Assembly (NCBI RefSeq): GCF_018139145.2
Contig: NC_059471.1
Coordinates: 208,525,494-208,589,493 of the forward strand
DNA length: 64,000 nt
Reading direction: 5' to 3'
Source: Gymnogyps californianus
Taxonomy: Eukaryota > Chordata > Aves > Accipitriformes > Cathartidae
Made by a program: the position numbers and the translations under genes
Notes under the pieces: generated by a model
The model's input: the letters and a program-made list of their open reading frames with translations, nothing else
What the model was told of the DNA's origin: nothing
Databases searched by the model: none
Shown: one piece after another, positions 37,201 through 48,518 of the stretch
Numbering within the stretch: position 1 is the first letter of the stretch
Layout: each line of letters begins with the position of its first letter

Positions 37201-38522
37201 TGTTTTTTCTCTCACTGCTTCCACACGGTCAGTTCCTGGCAAAGGTGCTGTTGGAACAAGCTGGAACAAGTGCTGTTGCGCTTCCTCAGCTTTTTCAGCT
37301 TTCAAAACCACTTGTGAACTCCCAGTTGTCAAACCCTCTTTCTTAACATCCTCTTGCTTCTTAGCTTGCAGTCCCTTATAAGGTGCTTCAACTTCTGCTT
37401 TCTGTTCAGCAACATGTTCTTTAGTCTCAGCTGTAATTTGTTCTTTTTTGTCCCATGGATGTGGTGCGCTCTTTTGTGGGAGCACAGGTTTTTTATCTTC
37501 TTCCAATGTGCTTAGGAGTTTCTTTTGGTCTGAACTTATTGTTGCAGGAATTTTATCTGCTGAAAGTGTCTTTGACAGTTTCCCTTGCTGAAGTTTTGAT
37601 TCTTCCTTTTGAGCTTCCTGTTGGATTTTCTCCACTGATGAAGCTTTCATGATTTTCTCATGTTGAAGTTTTGGATCTTCTTTCTGAATTCCATGATGGA
37701 TTTTATCAACTGAAACTGCCTTTGACAATTTGACCTCCTGAAGTTGTGCATCTTCCTTCTGAGCTGCAGGTGGGATTTTGTCAGCTGATAGTGCCTTTGC
37801 CATTTTCATCTGTTGGAGTTTTAGGTCTTCTTTCTGAATTCCGTGTAAAATTTTGTCAGCTGAGGGTATCTTTGCCATTTGCCATTTTGCCTCTTGAAGT
37901 TTTATATCTTATCTTCCTTCTGAACTCCATGCAAAATTTTATCAGCTGAGGATGTTTTTGCCAGTTTTGCCTCTTGAAATTTTGCATCCTCCTTCTGAAC
38001 TCCATGCAAAATTTTATCAGCTGAGGATGTTTTTGCCAGTTTTGCCTCTTGAAATTTTGCATCCTCCTTCTGAACTCCATGCAAAATTTTATCAGATGAG
38101 GCTGTCTTTGTCAGTTTTGTTTGCTGGAGTCTTGGGTCTTCCTTCTGAGAAACACGTTGGATTTTATCAACCGAGGGTGTCTTGACAAGTTTTCCGTGCT
38201 TAAGTTTTGCATCTTCTTTTTGAATTCCTTGTTGGATTTTATCAGCTGACAATGTTTTTTCCAGTCTCCCTTGCTGAAGTTTTGGAACTTCCTTCTGAAC
38301 GCCTGGTTCTTCTTTCGATTTTGCTGCTGCAGGAGTAGGTGGTGTGGAAGTCTTCTGAGGGGAAAGTGAGACAGCAGGCATAGGCTGTTTTTGAGGAGTA
38401 GCAGGTGCTTTGGATACTGGTTGTGAAGGGCCTGTTTTCGGAAGTGGCACCTTGCCCATATCCCCAAGTTGTCCTGACATTGCCCTTTGGGTCTGGCAGT
38501 TTAAGCACAGCCATTCCTGTAC
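37201..38522 (-). CDS. PCLO: PCLO internal exon: end of zinc finger 2 and 25-residue repeat array
   Basis: Internal exon of Piccolo, the presynaptic active-zone scaffold. It opens with [14 protein letters not shown], the C-terminal half of the second double-zinc finger with its last Cys pair; in Piccolo these fingers are reported to bind the vesicle-associated protein PRA1. After a Pro/Ser/Lys-rich linker come ten 25-residue repeats, a short TISSDQKK stretch, and a Lys/Glu-rich tail ending REKT. The acceptor (TATCACAG before GTACAG) and donor (ACA before GTAAGT) are seen directly. The length is 1322 bases; without an 11-base excess in repeat six it is 1311, exactly 437 codons with phase 0 at both ends. 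As the sequence stands, a TAA at 37902-37904 and a frameshift break the exon in two. The first half of the zinc finger must lie on an exon beyond the window. Identity is firm from the zinc-finger text and from the TISSDQKK region; the repeats themselves are poorly conserved. Confidence 0.95.
37537..38297 (-). repeat. PCLO: Coding tandem array of ten 25-residue (75-base) units in PCLO
   Basis: Ten units follow each other without spacers. Each starts with QKE(D/E/V), has an alternating K-L-Q-x-x-K-L core, then K(T/A)xS(A/V)DKI and a short hydrophobic end such as HGV, QGI or PAA. Ordered from the N-terminal side, units 1-5 lie at about 38297-37923, unit 6 is broken, and units 7-10 run down to 37537. 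Two adjacent copies, 37921-37995 and 37996-38070, are identical base for base; a third neighbour, 38071-38145, differs at several positions. Outer units are more diverged, as expected if the middle is the youngest part. The unit is rich in Lys, Gln and Glu with regularly spaced Leu/Ile, so a helical tendency is likely, but no known domain is recognised. Confidence 0.93.
37871..37910 (-). other. PCLO: Frame-breaking 11-base excess in repeat unit 6 of the PCLO array
   Basis: Compared with the neighbouring identical units, 12 bases (37899-37910) stand where 7 are expected, and a 7-base word (TTTGCCA on the plus strand) is doubled at 37871-37884 with one base lost beside it. The net gain is 5 + 6 = 11 bases. 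This gives the codons AAG ATA TAA after QKED, so the frame stops at 37902-37904; the rest of the exon is open in another frame. All other PCLO exon sequence in the window is uninterrupted over more than 7 kb, which argues against a dead gene. Confidence 0.9.
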
Positions 38523-39536
38523 CTGTGATACAACAAACATACAAAGTTACATTTTTGAAAACTTAACAGTAAAATCATATGGTGTTTTCAACTGATACAG
38601 TCGAATACTTTTAATCTGAATGCTGCACATACTGAGAAGTTATTTTCTTTGTTTGCTGCTCTTGCAGGAAGATCCATAACACCTTTCTAACAGAAATGAA
38701 GCATGTCAGGTTCCAGAAAGCCAAGCTGAACAAATATAAAAACACTTTGTGAAAATTAACAGCAATTACATTGTTCCACAGTACTGGAACAAATTCCAAA
38801 GTTTGCTTATATATTTCTAACATCTATTGCTTTCTAAAGCCTCTATTATCTATCAATAGGTCCCTCTAATTTTGTAAATCTGAGTAAAAGGGGACCAACT
38901 GGGACTCATGGCTCTTTGTGTTTCTCTTCAGAAGTTACCTTGCCCTCTTGAATTTGTGTATATGTATCAGTGTATGAATTTAATATGGCTGTAACCCAAA
39001 AGGAAGATCACCTGTCTGCTCTCTTTACTGCTAAATCCCTGCTGCACACTGGCTCCTTTTACTCTTCTCAGAAAATCAGAAAAAAAGGAAAAATGCTTAA
39101 ATCTGTGCAAAAGATCTTGTTGCCAGTTGCCTAGCTACTACATGAGAGGAGTAATCAGACTGTTTTCAGTGGTATTTGGGGTATAGTTTCTTTAGAATAG
39201 CAAAAGCAAATTTTAAACACAGAAAAGTACTGAAAGGAAAGAAAAAGCCCAGAATCTTCTGGATACTAGAATAGATAACAAAGCTCTACTTCACTAGTGC
39301 AAAATAAGCTTCACTGGAGGATAAGAGGTCTATGCTGTACATTAAAATCTTTGTGTGCTTGTTTTTAACTCCTTTTACTGTGATGATGGAAGGTCTCAGC
39401 AATTCAGTTATTGTATTTCTCTGATTTGGAGAACTTAGTGACCTACTGAATATGAAGCACATGAAAAACAGAGCAAAATTGTTCAATTAGTAATTATATA
39501 GGTAATACTGCTGATAATATTAGGATAGTACAGATG

Positions 39537-39591
39537 ACTGATCAGGTATATACCATTGAATATTCAGAATATCCAATGGTATATAATCAGT
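39537..39591. repeat. Imperfect inverted repeat (hairpin)
   Basis: Left arm ACTGAT + CAGG + TATATACCATTG (39537-39558) pairs with right arm CAATGGTATATA + ATCAGT (39574-39591): 18 pairs with a 4-base bulge and a 15-base loop that itself contains ATATTC/GAATAT. It has no known family. Confidence 0.85.
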
Positions 39592-42059
39592 TGCCCAGAA
39601 GATGTGGCATTTAGTCAGAAGAAGGGGTTTCTGGCAGAACTGTGCAACCCCAGAAACATTCATGCATTTTATATTAACAAGTAATACAGTAATGAATGAG
39701 GTAACACTAAAAGCAGAGACTGGAACTCCAGCTCTGCCCCTGCCAGCAAAGAATGCCCGAATGACAGGAGTGTAAGCACCAGACTCCCTGCTCTCCTTCT
39801 GACTCCATGTAACCTGCCTTTTTCAGTGTAAAGAGGGGCCTAACTTCAACAAATGCACTGGCAGGTTTTCCTACCAAGAGTACTTAACACTTGGTGATGC
39901 CAGCATATTGTCATTGATATGGCATTTCTCACAGAGTGGTAAGGGTTGGTCATGATAGGACCATAAATGGCTTTTCAATATAGTTAACCAGAAGTGAGGC
40001 ATCTCTCTATTCATCTCTAACGATGGAGCTTATGTGCTCAGCTCTCACATCCCAACCAGGATATTTCTGAGCGCACTGGTGCCTAGTAAAGTTTCTGTGC
40101 ACAGTAGGTATGTCCAGGATACTATGATTTTGGTATCTTTAGAAATTAAGACCTTTTGAGATTAGCTGGTTTCAAACACTTTCTGGAGTTATCTAAAATC
40201 TACCAAAACCCCACTTTCTGAAGTCTTATCTGCATACTTCAGATCCAAATCCCGTTGTTAAATGGCTTTACAATTCTCTTGCAATTGTTTTTAAAATAAT
40301 TGAATCACTACTATGATGCTGCCCCTTTGAAAAAATAGCTGATTAAGCTAATAAGTGAAATATAAATTACAAGAATTGCAGATGAAATGACAATTGCATG
40401 TGAAACAAAATTTAGTAAGAAAAGCTCATGTGGGCTAATTTTGTTGAAATGCAACTAAGGAGAGACCATTTAATGTATAAAATAATTTTCTTTGACAAAT
40501 TTTGTTTCAGGCACACGAAATGCAAGGATGCATGTATTATTATTCAGGTCATCTAACAATTGCCTTGTGTATTTATTATTCTACTTTCATAGAAAATGAC
40601 CAAACTAGCGAGTCCTAGTAATTGACACAAATAAATATTTATTAAAAGTATTTGGCAATATTGTCCCAATAAATGCAGTTTATCGACTGAATCAGCTGTC
40701 TCCAAATGCAATGAAGCCCCTAATAGTTACTATACCCTTTGCAACTCCAAACTGAATGTGGCTCTGTATCTGACTATTAAATATAATTTAGGTTTAGTTT
40801 TTCTGTGGAAAAAAGCATTAAAACATAATCCTCCAGGGAAGATTATCCTCCTCCATAGGACTTAAAGTGCTCCAACTACACATCATTTGTCTGGGAAGCA
40901 CTAATTAAGAAATACAAATAAAAGTAACTTCTTTTTTAAAGAATGTGTAAAATATAACTTAGTTTTCTTGCAAATATTTCTGTTAGAGGGGTTTATCTGG
41001 AATTTTTACTATAGTTTCCTCCCTTTTTATGGGCAGCAATGTTTTTTTCCTAGAAAACAATATTGGGAGCCATAAGTATGTTGTGAACTGTCTTTTATAA
41101 ACTTAAAATAGAAGTAATACCCCAGGAAACAAATTTGGCCTACAGAAAATCATGATGTTAGTATTATCAGGAGTCTGTAAGTGGCTAAGTATACTAGATA
41201 AAATTTAGCATAAACAGACTACAGAAAAAAGATCCAATTTCATAGTATCCTTAGTTCTTTTCTCATAAAGATTGTAAAGACCACTACACAAAGTTGACTA
41301 GATAATTATAATAGATCAAATTTTTTTATTAAATTTATTGGAGGGCCCAAAAGCTTTTAAACCCACTAAAGAGGGGGCAGGTTTTGCCTTCTCCAGTCAG
41401 CCTGACAAATACGCATTCCACAATGTCAGCAGAAATAATACCATTATTATTTGTGCTAATATAGCTTCTGTCAGCATGGGGCATGGGAATAAGACAATAC
41501 TTAAATGTTATTAAGCTTCTCAGAATCTAGCCTTAACCATCTTTAATTTCATAAAAAACATAATTAAGTGGCTTCTATCATTAAATAATCCATGATTCAA
41601 GAGTTCGCTGAATTTCACATACATGCTATATAGATATTCTTAAAGAACATGTTACTTTATACATTAAATGCACATGATGTTCTCACACTACCATTTGTTT
41701 GTGACATAATTTCCATTTATTCCCTTATAATATATCCATATTCAGTTTCTAGGGTCTCTATATTTCTTTCTTTTCTATACATCTACATTTGGCTCATTAC
41801 TTCTTCTAGCTCTGCTCGTTATGTAGATCCCATTGAGTACCTCTTCAGCTGCAGCCTTCTCACTGCTCGTACACTTGCTCCTTCTTAGATTCAAGTCACT
41901 TCCCTTCCCTCATTTAAATCCTTCACAGACTCAATTCTTTGAACTGCTTATAACAACTTCAGCAACTTTAGTAATAGTATTAAGTATTTAAAAACCAAAA
42001 CAGTTACCCAGCCACTGTTTCCTCTCAGCTTTGCTCACTGTCCCTATTCAGTCTCTTTC

Positions 42060-42115
42060 CCTGGAGTTCTTCAACTCAAGGACTGTGCTTTGTGCTGAGC
42101 ACATAGTAGAACAAG
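42060..42115 (+). mobile_element. Possible L2/MIR-like 3'-end remnant
   Basis: TCAAGGACTGTGCTTTGTGC followed by AGCACATAGTAGAACA resembles the CORE/L2 3' end (gggactgtg ... gcacatagtagg). It is a short and old match, low certainty. Confidence 0.4.
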
Positions 42116-44334
42116 TCTCTTAAAATGGAAAATAATGACAATTAACATGAGCAAAGGAAGGTGATAATGAGCAAACTGGTAAACTGCACTAAATCCTGTT
42201 AAGAGATGGAAGTCCCAGTCTTGCCTCCCTGCCATACTGATGCAAGTGCTGCTAGTGAAATGACCTGGAATTGTCCAGATAGGCAGTGATTTAATGAACC
42301 TTGCCATTGTCCTCTTGGAGTTTTGTTATATCTGCATCTATTTACCACTCCATTTTCTGGTGTTGCTGTATAGGCATGGCAAATACTTCTCCCAAGCTAT
42401 GTGTTTTGAATTCCAATCTAAGTTTTTATAATCTTGCGGATATTTGACCACAAAAGAGCCTACAAAAATCTTCTTATATGACCAGCCCTCTAGCTCCTGA
42501 CTCTCTGTCAGAATGGTTCTCTGTAAAATCAAATTTTGTACCATGAAGTCATATGCCTCAGTTTTAGACCTGTCTTTTCCTCTGTTAACCTCATGCCCTG
42601 AATGCAAGCTTTTCCCTAAGGCTATCTTTTCAGTTAGCCTGTCAACACAAATTTATTAGGATTTGGGAAATGGACATCATCTTCTTCCAGCAGTCTTCAC
42701 TAGATAAATCTTCTTAGTCCTTTACAGAATTCTTCACACCCTTTGGTTCCTGAATTGGCAGTAGACACTATTATTGGCATCACAAGTGATACTAGGGCGC
42801 TTTAATATTCTGAAGCCATGGCTCTCTCCCTGTGTTTTCAGCAATTCTCACAACCCCATATGGCTGGACAGAACAAAGTAGCTGTGTCACAATGTTCTCA
42901 TTCAGTTTTGCAATAAACAAATGTCATCATGAAAAGGGCATATATCTAACACTCACTGGAATGTCTATTTTTCAGTTGTCATGCAAGAGCTCAGGCACTT
43001 CAGTTCCTTTGCTTTTGTATTCACATACCACAATGTTAGGTAATTTCAGGTTGAAAATAATAGGTCAACTATTCCATCTCCCTGCCAGTCAAGGATTTTT
43101 TATTGCAGTATGATGACAAATTCATTACCCACTCTTGGCAAACACTAATTGGTAAACTAGAGTTTTTCTCTAACTGACAGTAACTCGAAGTACTTAATAT
43201 ATTTGTGAAGGTGAAAACAAACATTTCTTCCCATAAAACATCTCTAAGTTACTTCAGAAGGCAAATGCTTTAATTTTATTTAGATACCAAGCAACTACTT
43301 CCTTTGTCATGGTTAGATCATATCTTTATCCCTTCATAATTCTTCCTCCTCACTGCTCTCAGTAAAACAAAATCATAAAACCAACATAGGAATGAAAAAA
43401 GCATTAAGAAATAAATCTCTGAAAAATTAATATCCTTCTGATTTCACTATCTAAAATAATCACATTGCAAAACAGAATCTTTATCAAAACCCATATGCTA
43501 ATTATAAAAAACTGAATATATCTATGAAAACAAAAGCACACTTTTTCTCCCTAATTACCTCATAAAAAAACAGGGGGAGGAGCAATGCAGGCAGTCACTA
43601 AAATATTTTTTTTATTACTCAAATTTGCCATCTTCTTTTTTACGAAGCATAGATTTGAGTATGTTTCTTAGAAAACACAACAAACATACATTTAAAAGAC
43701 ATCTCTGGCATAAATACTAATATAAACTAGTTGTTCTGAGACTCTAAGACAGTTTTACCTTGGATATTTATTTTTAACTGATTTGGTTTTTATTTTCACA
43801 AACTTGTACAGCATGTTTCCAAGACCTCATATGAATAAGCCACTTAATGAAACAGTAGAAAAAGTAACCGAATAGCCCACCCAGAGAGGAAAAGCAATCT
43901 GATGAGCATAGCAAACTCCATCTTGAAGATCAGAAAAAGGAGGGATGAGGAAAGAATTTCCAAAAATTGAGCTAACTCAAATTCTGCAAAGAAAATTTAA
44001 AGAAGCAACAAAGTATTTGGTATCCTTGTAGATAAAAAAATAGCCACAGTGCACTTAAGATTGCTTCAGAGTTAAAGGTATGGTCCACATAATATGTGCT
44101 TTAATCTTGAATTTTTATAGTAGTGAGATTGAACACAAGCAAATGTGAACAGGAAATGAGCACACAGAATAGAAATCATCATATTGGATGTGGAAATGCA
44201 TTATCATACTCTAATAGTATTCATTAAAGTATATTGGCATAAGAAAGCCAAATCAAGCAGCCATAATCTATCAAGCTACATAATCCGCCCAAACTGAGCG
44301 ACAGACAGCTTACGCACATTCAACTCACATCCAC

Positions 44335-44700
44335 TTTTATTTAATGTGTAGAAGAAGTGTTCCTGGTAACTACAGCTCTGCTAGTCCAATTCAAATGTTT
44401 ACAAAGTTTTAGAAATTATTTGAAAGAAAGTTGAATTGATCCTTGTGATGAAGAAAAGGGCCATATACTAAAAGGCAATATGGGTTTACTGGAGGAAGAC
44501 TGTGTCAGATAAACGTATTTTTTTCTTGGACAATATAATTTATTCTACAGTTAAAAATGAAACTATTACACATTGACCATACCTGGATTCCAGAACAATA
44601 ACTGAACCTGTGCCACTGTGAAATGATTAGTCAAATTAGTAGAGATGAGTCAAGAAATTGCCAGGTCAGGAAAACACATCTCCTATAGAGGGAAATTACC
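44335..44700 (+). mobile_element. Ancient CR1 reverse transcriptase remnant, part 1
   Basis: Degraded CR1 ORF2 text in order: CCTGGTAACTACAG (RT motif region NYRP), GGCAATATGGGTTTACTGGA with TGTGTCAGATAAACG (HGF..CQ.N region), CATACCTGGATTCCAG (YLDF), then CTGTGCCACTGTGAAATGAT and TTAGTCAAATTAG. Many stops and small gaps show great age. The ORF-internal order matches a CR1 running left to right. Confidence 0.75.
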
Positions 44701-46004
44701 CTACATTCTTCTTAAGTTTTAGTTACTTTTCTTATGTTTTAGTTACTTTAAAGTAGATATGTATTCAGGCTTTGGAAGCCTTCACATCCTCCTACCCTGG
44801 AGAGATATATTGTAACATGAGTTCGGAGTCACTCTTCCTCTTGTGAGGTCCCTGTTCTGCTTGTTACAGAATGGCCCTTTTTGCAACCAGAAGGAGAGAA
44901 GGAACTCTTGAAACCCTCGGCCCAGAGGTTCAGATGTCTACGATGCAAGGCCTACGTTGGTGCAGCACAGCTGTGAGTCCTCGACTCAGTTTTACTGAGA
45001 AAATGGCTATTAAGATGTGAGAAGGGGTTTGAAAGAAAGCCACGTGTTGTAAGAAAATAAAAAAAAAAAAAAAACAAGAGCAAAACCACAGACTGTGATT
45101 GGGAGAAGAATTCAAGAAGAAAAATACTGACATGAAGAGGTATAAAACCAAAAGAAAAATACACAGAAGTGGATGGCAGCAACTCAGCAACAGCGACAGT
45201 CGGTTGGTCTGTTCCAAGGGGCAGGAGAAGTTGACACTTCCTAACCTGACTGATGATTGCCTGGCCAGCAGACACTATTCAAGGGCTTCACTGAGGTGGT
45301 GAGTATATTAACAGTTCTTCGGACGTATCTGTCTGCTGTGTGTATTCATCAACAAATAATTGCTCTGTACTCCTAAAGTCTGTACATCTTCCTTGCCGAG
45401 TCCCTCTGCATATGGTAGACATTGCCTGAACAAAACGATGCAGAGAGGGAAGGTTACATTCCCATCTAGAATGGGAATGGTGGCCTGAACATATCTTTGG
45501 GATGTGTGAACTGCAAATTCAAATCCCACACAGACTGAGGGCTCAGATCTCCTACCTTTATGGGAAATATTCAAATTGCTAGACCTACATGTAAAAAAGT
45601 TACCACCGCCATCACACAGAATGATAGAGGGACATACGTATTCAGGGCATGACCACCAAATCAGACTGTAGAACTGGCAGGAGAAAAAAATACAAAAATA
45701 AAATACAAACCCCCCACACTCTTCTCTATCCAAAGAGTGTTAGGCAGGAGGTAACTGCCTAAGCAGCAAGCTTGGCAGAGACAGGGTCCACAGTTGAGCC
45801 TCTATGGTGTACAGAATTAGGAAAATACAGAAAGGTTTTCATAGATACTGTGCGCCTGTAGAGGTCACAGGCAGTTTTCCAGGATCATTCTCCTGAATTT
45901 ATACACATAAATTTTGTCTAAAATGTCACTTAGGATCTTAAACATATTTTTGGATTTCACCCCAAGTGGAGAAAGGGTGTGCAAACAAATGATTAGTCAG
46001 ATGG
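44701..46004. other. Unrecognised 1.3 kb segment between two CR1 parts
   Basis: Lies between two pieces of what looks like one ancient CR1. It is more GC-rich than its surroundings, starts with a 20-base duplication (CTTAAGTTTTAGTTACTTT and CTTATGTTTTAGTTACTTT, 44711-44749), and holds an A-run near 45058-45074 preceded by AAGAAAATA. No LTR, transposase or gene text is recognised. It could include inserted sequence plus unrecognisable CR1. Confidence 0.4.
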
Positions 46005-46240
46005 CTGATTTTTGGAGACAAGGTTAGAAGAATATGGCTAATTTAACCTAGGGAAATGAATCCCACAAATATGACTTATATAGGAGGAAAGGTATACTGG
46101 CTGCAAACCAAATGGATATAAATTGTCCACGGATAAATTTAGGTTTGAAACTAGAAGACCTTCCTTGCCATTAGTGATTTGCGGTTTGGAGTACGATACA
46201 ATAGGAGTGGTGGTACGGAGAAATGCAGCTGATTTCAGTA
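46005..46240 (+). mobile_element. Ancient CR1 remnant, part 2 (near the ORF2 end)
   Basis: Conserved CR1 late-ORF text: AGAATATGGCTAATTTAACC, CAAATGGATATAAATTGTCC, GGATAAATTTAGGTTTGAAA, CTAGAAGACCTTCCTTGCCA and GGAGTGGTGGTACGG. Same strand and similar age as the remnant at 44335-44700, and downstream of it in CR1 order, so the two probably belong to one insertion. Confidence 0.75.
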
Positions 46241-48449
46241 CATGATCTGATTGCCAACAAAATCACTCAATGATTCATGAAAACCTACCAGTTTTACAAA
46301 CTGCATTCCTGTAACAGTACTCATGAGCAGAATGCATTATATTATTAGCATTAAATAGATTCATAGCAATCAGCCGACTTTAAATGTCAAGCTATCTTTC
46401 AGCCACCAGAGAGATCATAGAGATCCACAAAAGCTGGTTCAGGTAAATGTAAAGCATCAACTTAAAACGAAAACCAGCAAAAATTCCTGCAGAATAAAGA
46501 AGTTTGTCAACAGAAAGAGGAAGGGATTACTTTTTTAGTTTGAGAATGCCTTTTTTCTTGTTTGAAGTTGCAATCAAGCGGAGATTGCTATCTGAACAAT
46601 GCAAAAAGATGACCAGCTTTTATCTCTTTCTCAAATAAAGGCTTTCAGTATGTGATCGAGGAAGACCAAGTTACCTCAGCATCTCAGATTATTGTAATTA
46701 ATTGATAAGCTTACTTTTAAGTCATCACAACTATGAAATAAAATAAGTTATTTTCAACTGTTTTCATTGCAGAGTTGTGTACGTACCCAGTTACCACTGC
46801 TTATGTGACTTGTTGGTGTATACATTAAAAGTCACAAAACTGACATGACAAAAAATGGATTTTATATATTTATTTCTGTTGCCACTGGGAAGTCAATATA
46901 GCAAAAACGAGTGACAGACTCTTACCTATTTTTCCTGTATGCATCAGTAGAAATATTTGCTATATGCTTCCTGGCTACTACTGTGCATAGCTATGGAAGA
47001 CAATGATTGCTCTCCAGGCTTATGCAGCTCAATTATGATATATACACAAAAGTCTCAAAAGACTTTGGTCAGTGTGTTGGAAGATACAACTAATATCAAA
47101 ATAAGAATAGAATCAAGCTTACTTCTCTTTATGTCAACTTTGAAGTGCAACAGAATCCTAGAACAAAAAAATGCCAAAAAAATGATACTTAACCTTTGTC
47201 TGTTAAAAGGCATTGCCACTGACAGTGCCGGTATTTGTTCTGAACTGTGATACCTTAGCATATAGTCTGCTTGATGAGCTGCCATTTCTGCATGCTGCTG
47301 TAAGGCACTTCTTTACTTTTTTTACTTAGTGCCTGATGGGCAGCAATAAAAGTAAAATCTATTTTATTCTATGGCTGCAGTCCACAATCTTCTATCTTAG
47401 ATTATGGGAATTCTAATCACTACTGAAGGAAATAAAGCAGTTCTAATAAAAGAAATCTTAAATTTCTGAAGGCTGTTTTAGCTTGCCATCTTTAGAATAA
47501 AACGTTTTGGAGTAAAACTGTCATTAAATCCCTTAAAAATTACCTCTTGATTTTTTTTGCCTTTAGTTGCCTTAAGCATCTTCCAGCATCTCTTAATGAC
47601 AATATATTTCATGCTTTTAGAGGGAGAAAGAAACATTCCAGAATATTAGAAGACATATTCAAATCACATAAATTCAAGTTTATTGGAATTACTGTATAAT
47701 TATTCAGCGCAGTCTAACTGAACACTTATTCTTTAGGCTGTTAAATCTTATTTGTAGCTTAGCATTGTTCAAAACACTGGGGTAGGCACTTACCTTAGCA
47801 GGCAAGAAAGCAGGATTTCCACTAAACTGTGGATGTGTATTGGGTAGACATTTATAACTACGGTTGGTAACTTTTACCTTCAATGGAGAAAAACAGGAAC
47901 ATTTAGAAGGCAGTTAATCTCACCTATCATAGGACATTAGATAAAAAGCCGGGCACTTTAAAAGTGCCTGTTTGTGTCCACTGACGATAAGGCAAGAGGG
48001 CAGCTGATTAGACCAGTTACTCATGTCTACAGCTGACCTACTGAATATCACCTTGATTTTTGAGCTGGAAGAAACTGCAACAAATAAGAAAAGAATAAAG
48101 ATATGGGAGAACGCACAATGGCAATGAGAGAGCATTGATCAGTACACTGGGTGCGTAGTTACCCCCTCAAAATCTGCGCTGGAGCCTTTATCTTGAATGC
48201 AGTGACTGTGTGCAACCACTATTTAGATCTTCCCCTCCTTTTTGTTTTTCCTTATCCTTAATGTCTTCCATTCAAGTTTGTGTTTGCTCACTAACAGAAG
48301 CTTTCAGGGACTCTGAATTTCTGAATAAACATTTCTTGGATGCTGGACTGATAACAACAGCGCAAGAGATCAAAAAGTTGCCAAACAGTCCACCTATGTT
48401 TCTAAAGTGTTGGTACATCCCAAGAAATTCTTCTCTACCTTGTTATTAT

Positions 48450-48518
48450 CCTGTCAAACAAAGCCTGATGACCTCCACAGGTCCCTTTCAACTGCAACCA
48501 TTATGTGATTCTGTGAAT
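48450..48518 (+). mobile_element. CR1 3'-end fragment
   Basis: AGCCTGATGACCTCCACAGG, TCCCTTTCAACTGCAACCAT and ATGTGATTCTGTGA match the terminal part of CR1, including the final ATTCTGTGA-like unit. Upstream sequence is too decayed to extend it. Confidence 0.8.

Noticed and set aside
37201..38522. Interpreting PCLO as a pseudogene because of the stop in repeat six
   Set aside because: All splice sites, phases and the remaining 7 kb of coding sequence are intact; a local 11-base error or variant explains the break better.
44930..45275. Two overlapping minus-strand frames of 95-107 residues with Phe/Leu-rich stretches
   Set aside because: The hydrophobic stretch is translated from an A-rich run on the plus strand; there is no family similarity and no sensible start context or splice structure.
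45308..45733. Minus-strand frame of 141 residues
   Set aside because: No recognisable domain, sits between decayed repeats in a PCLO intron, and no splice or promoter signals support it.
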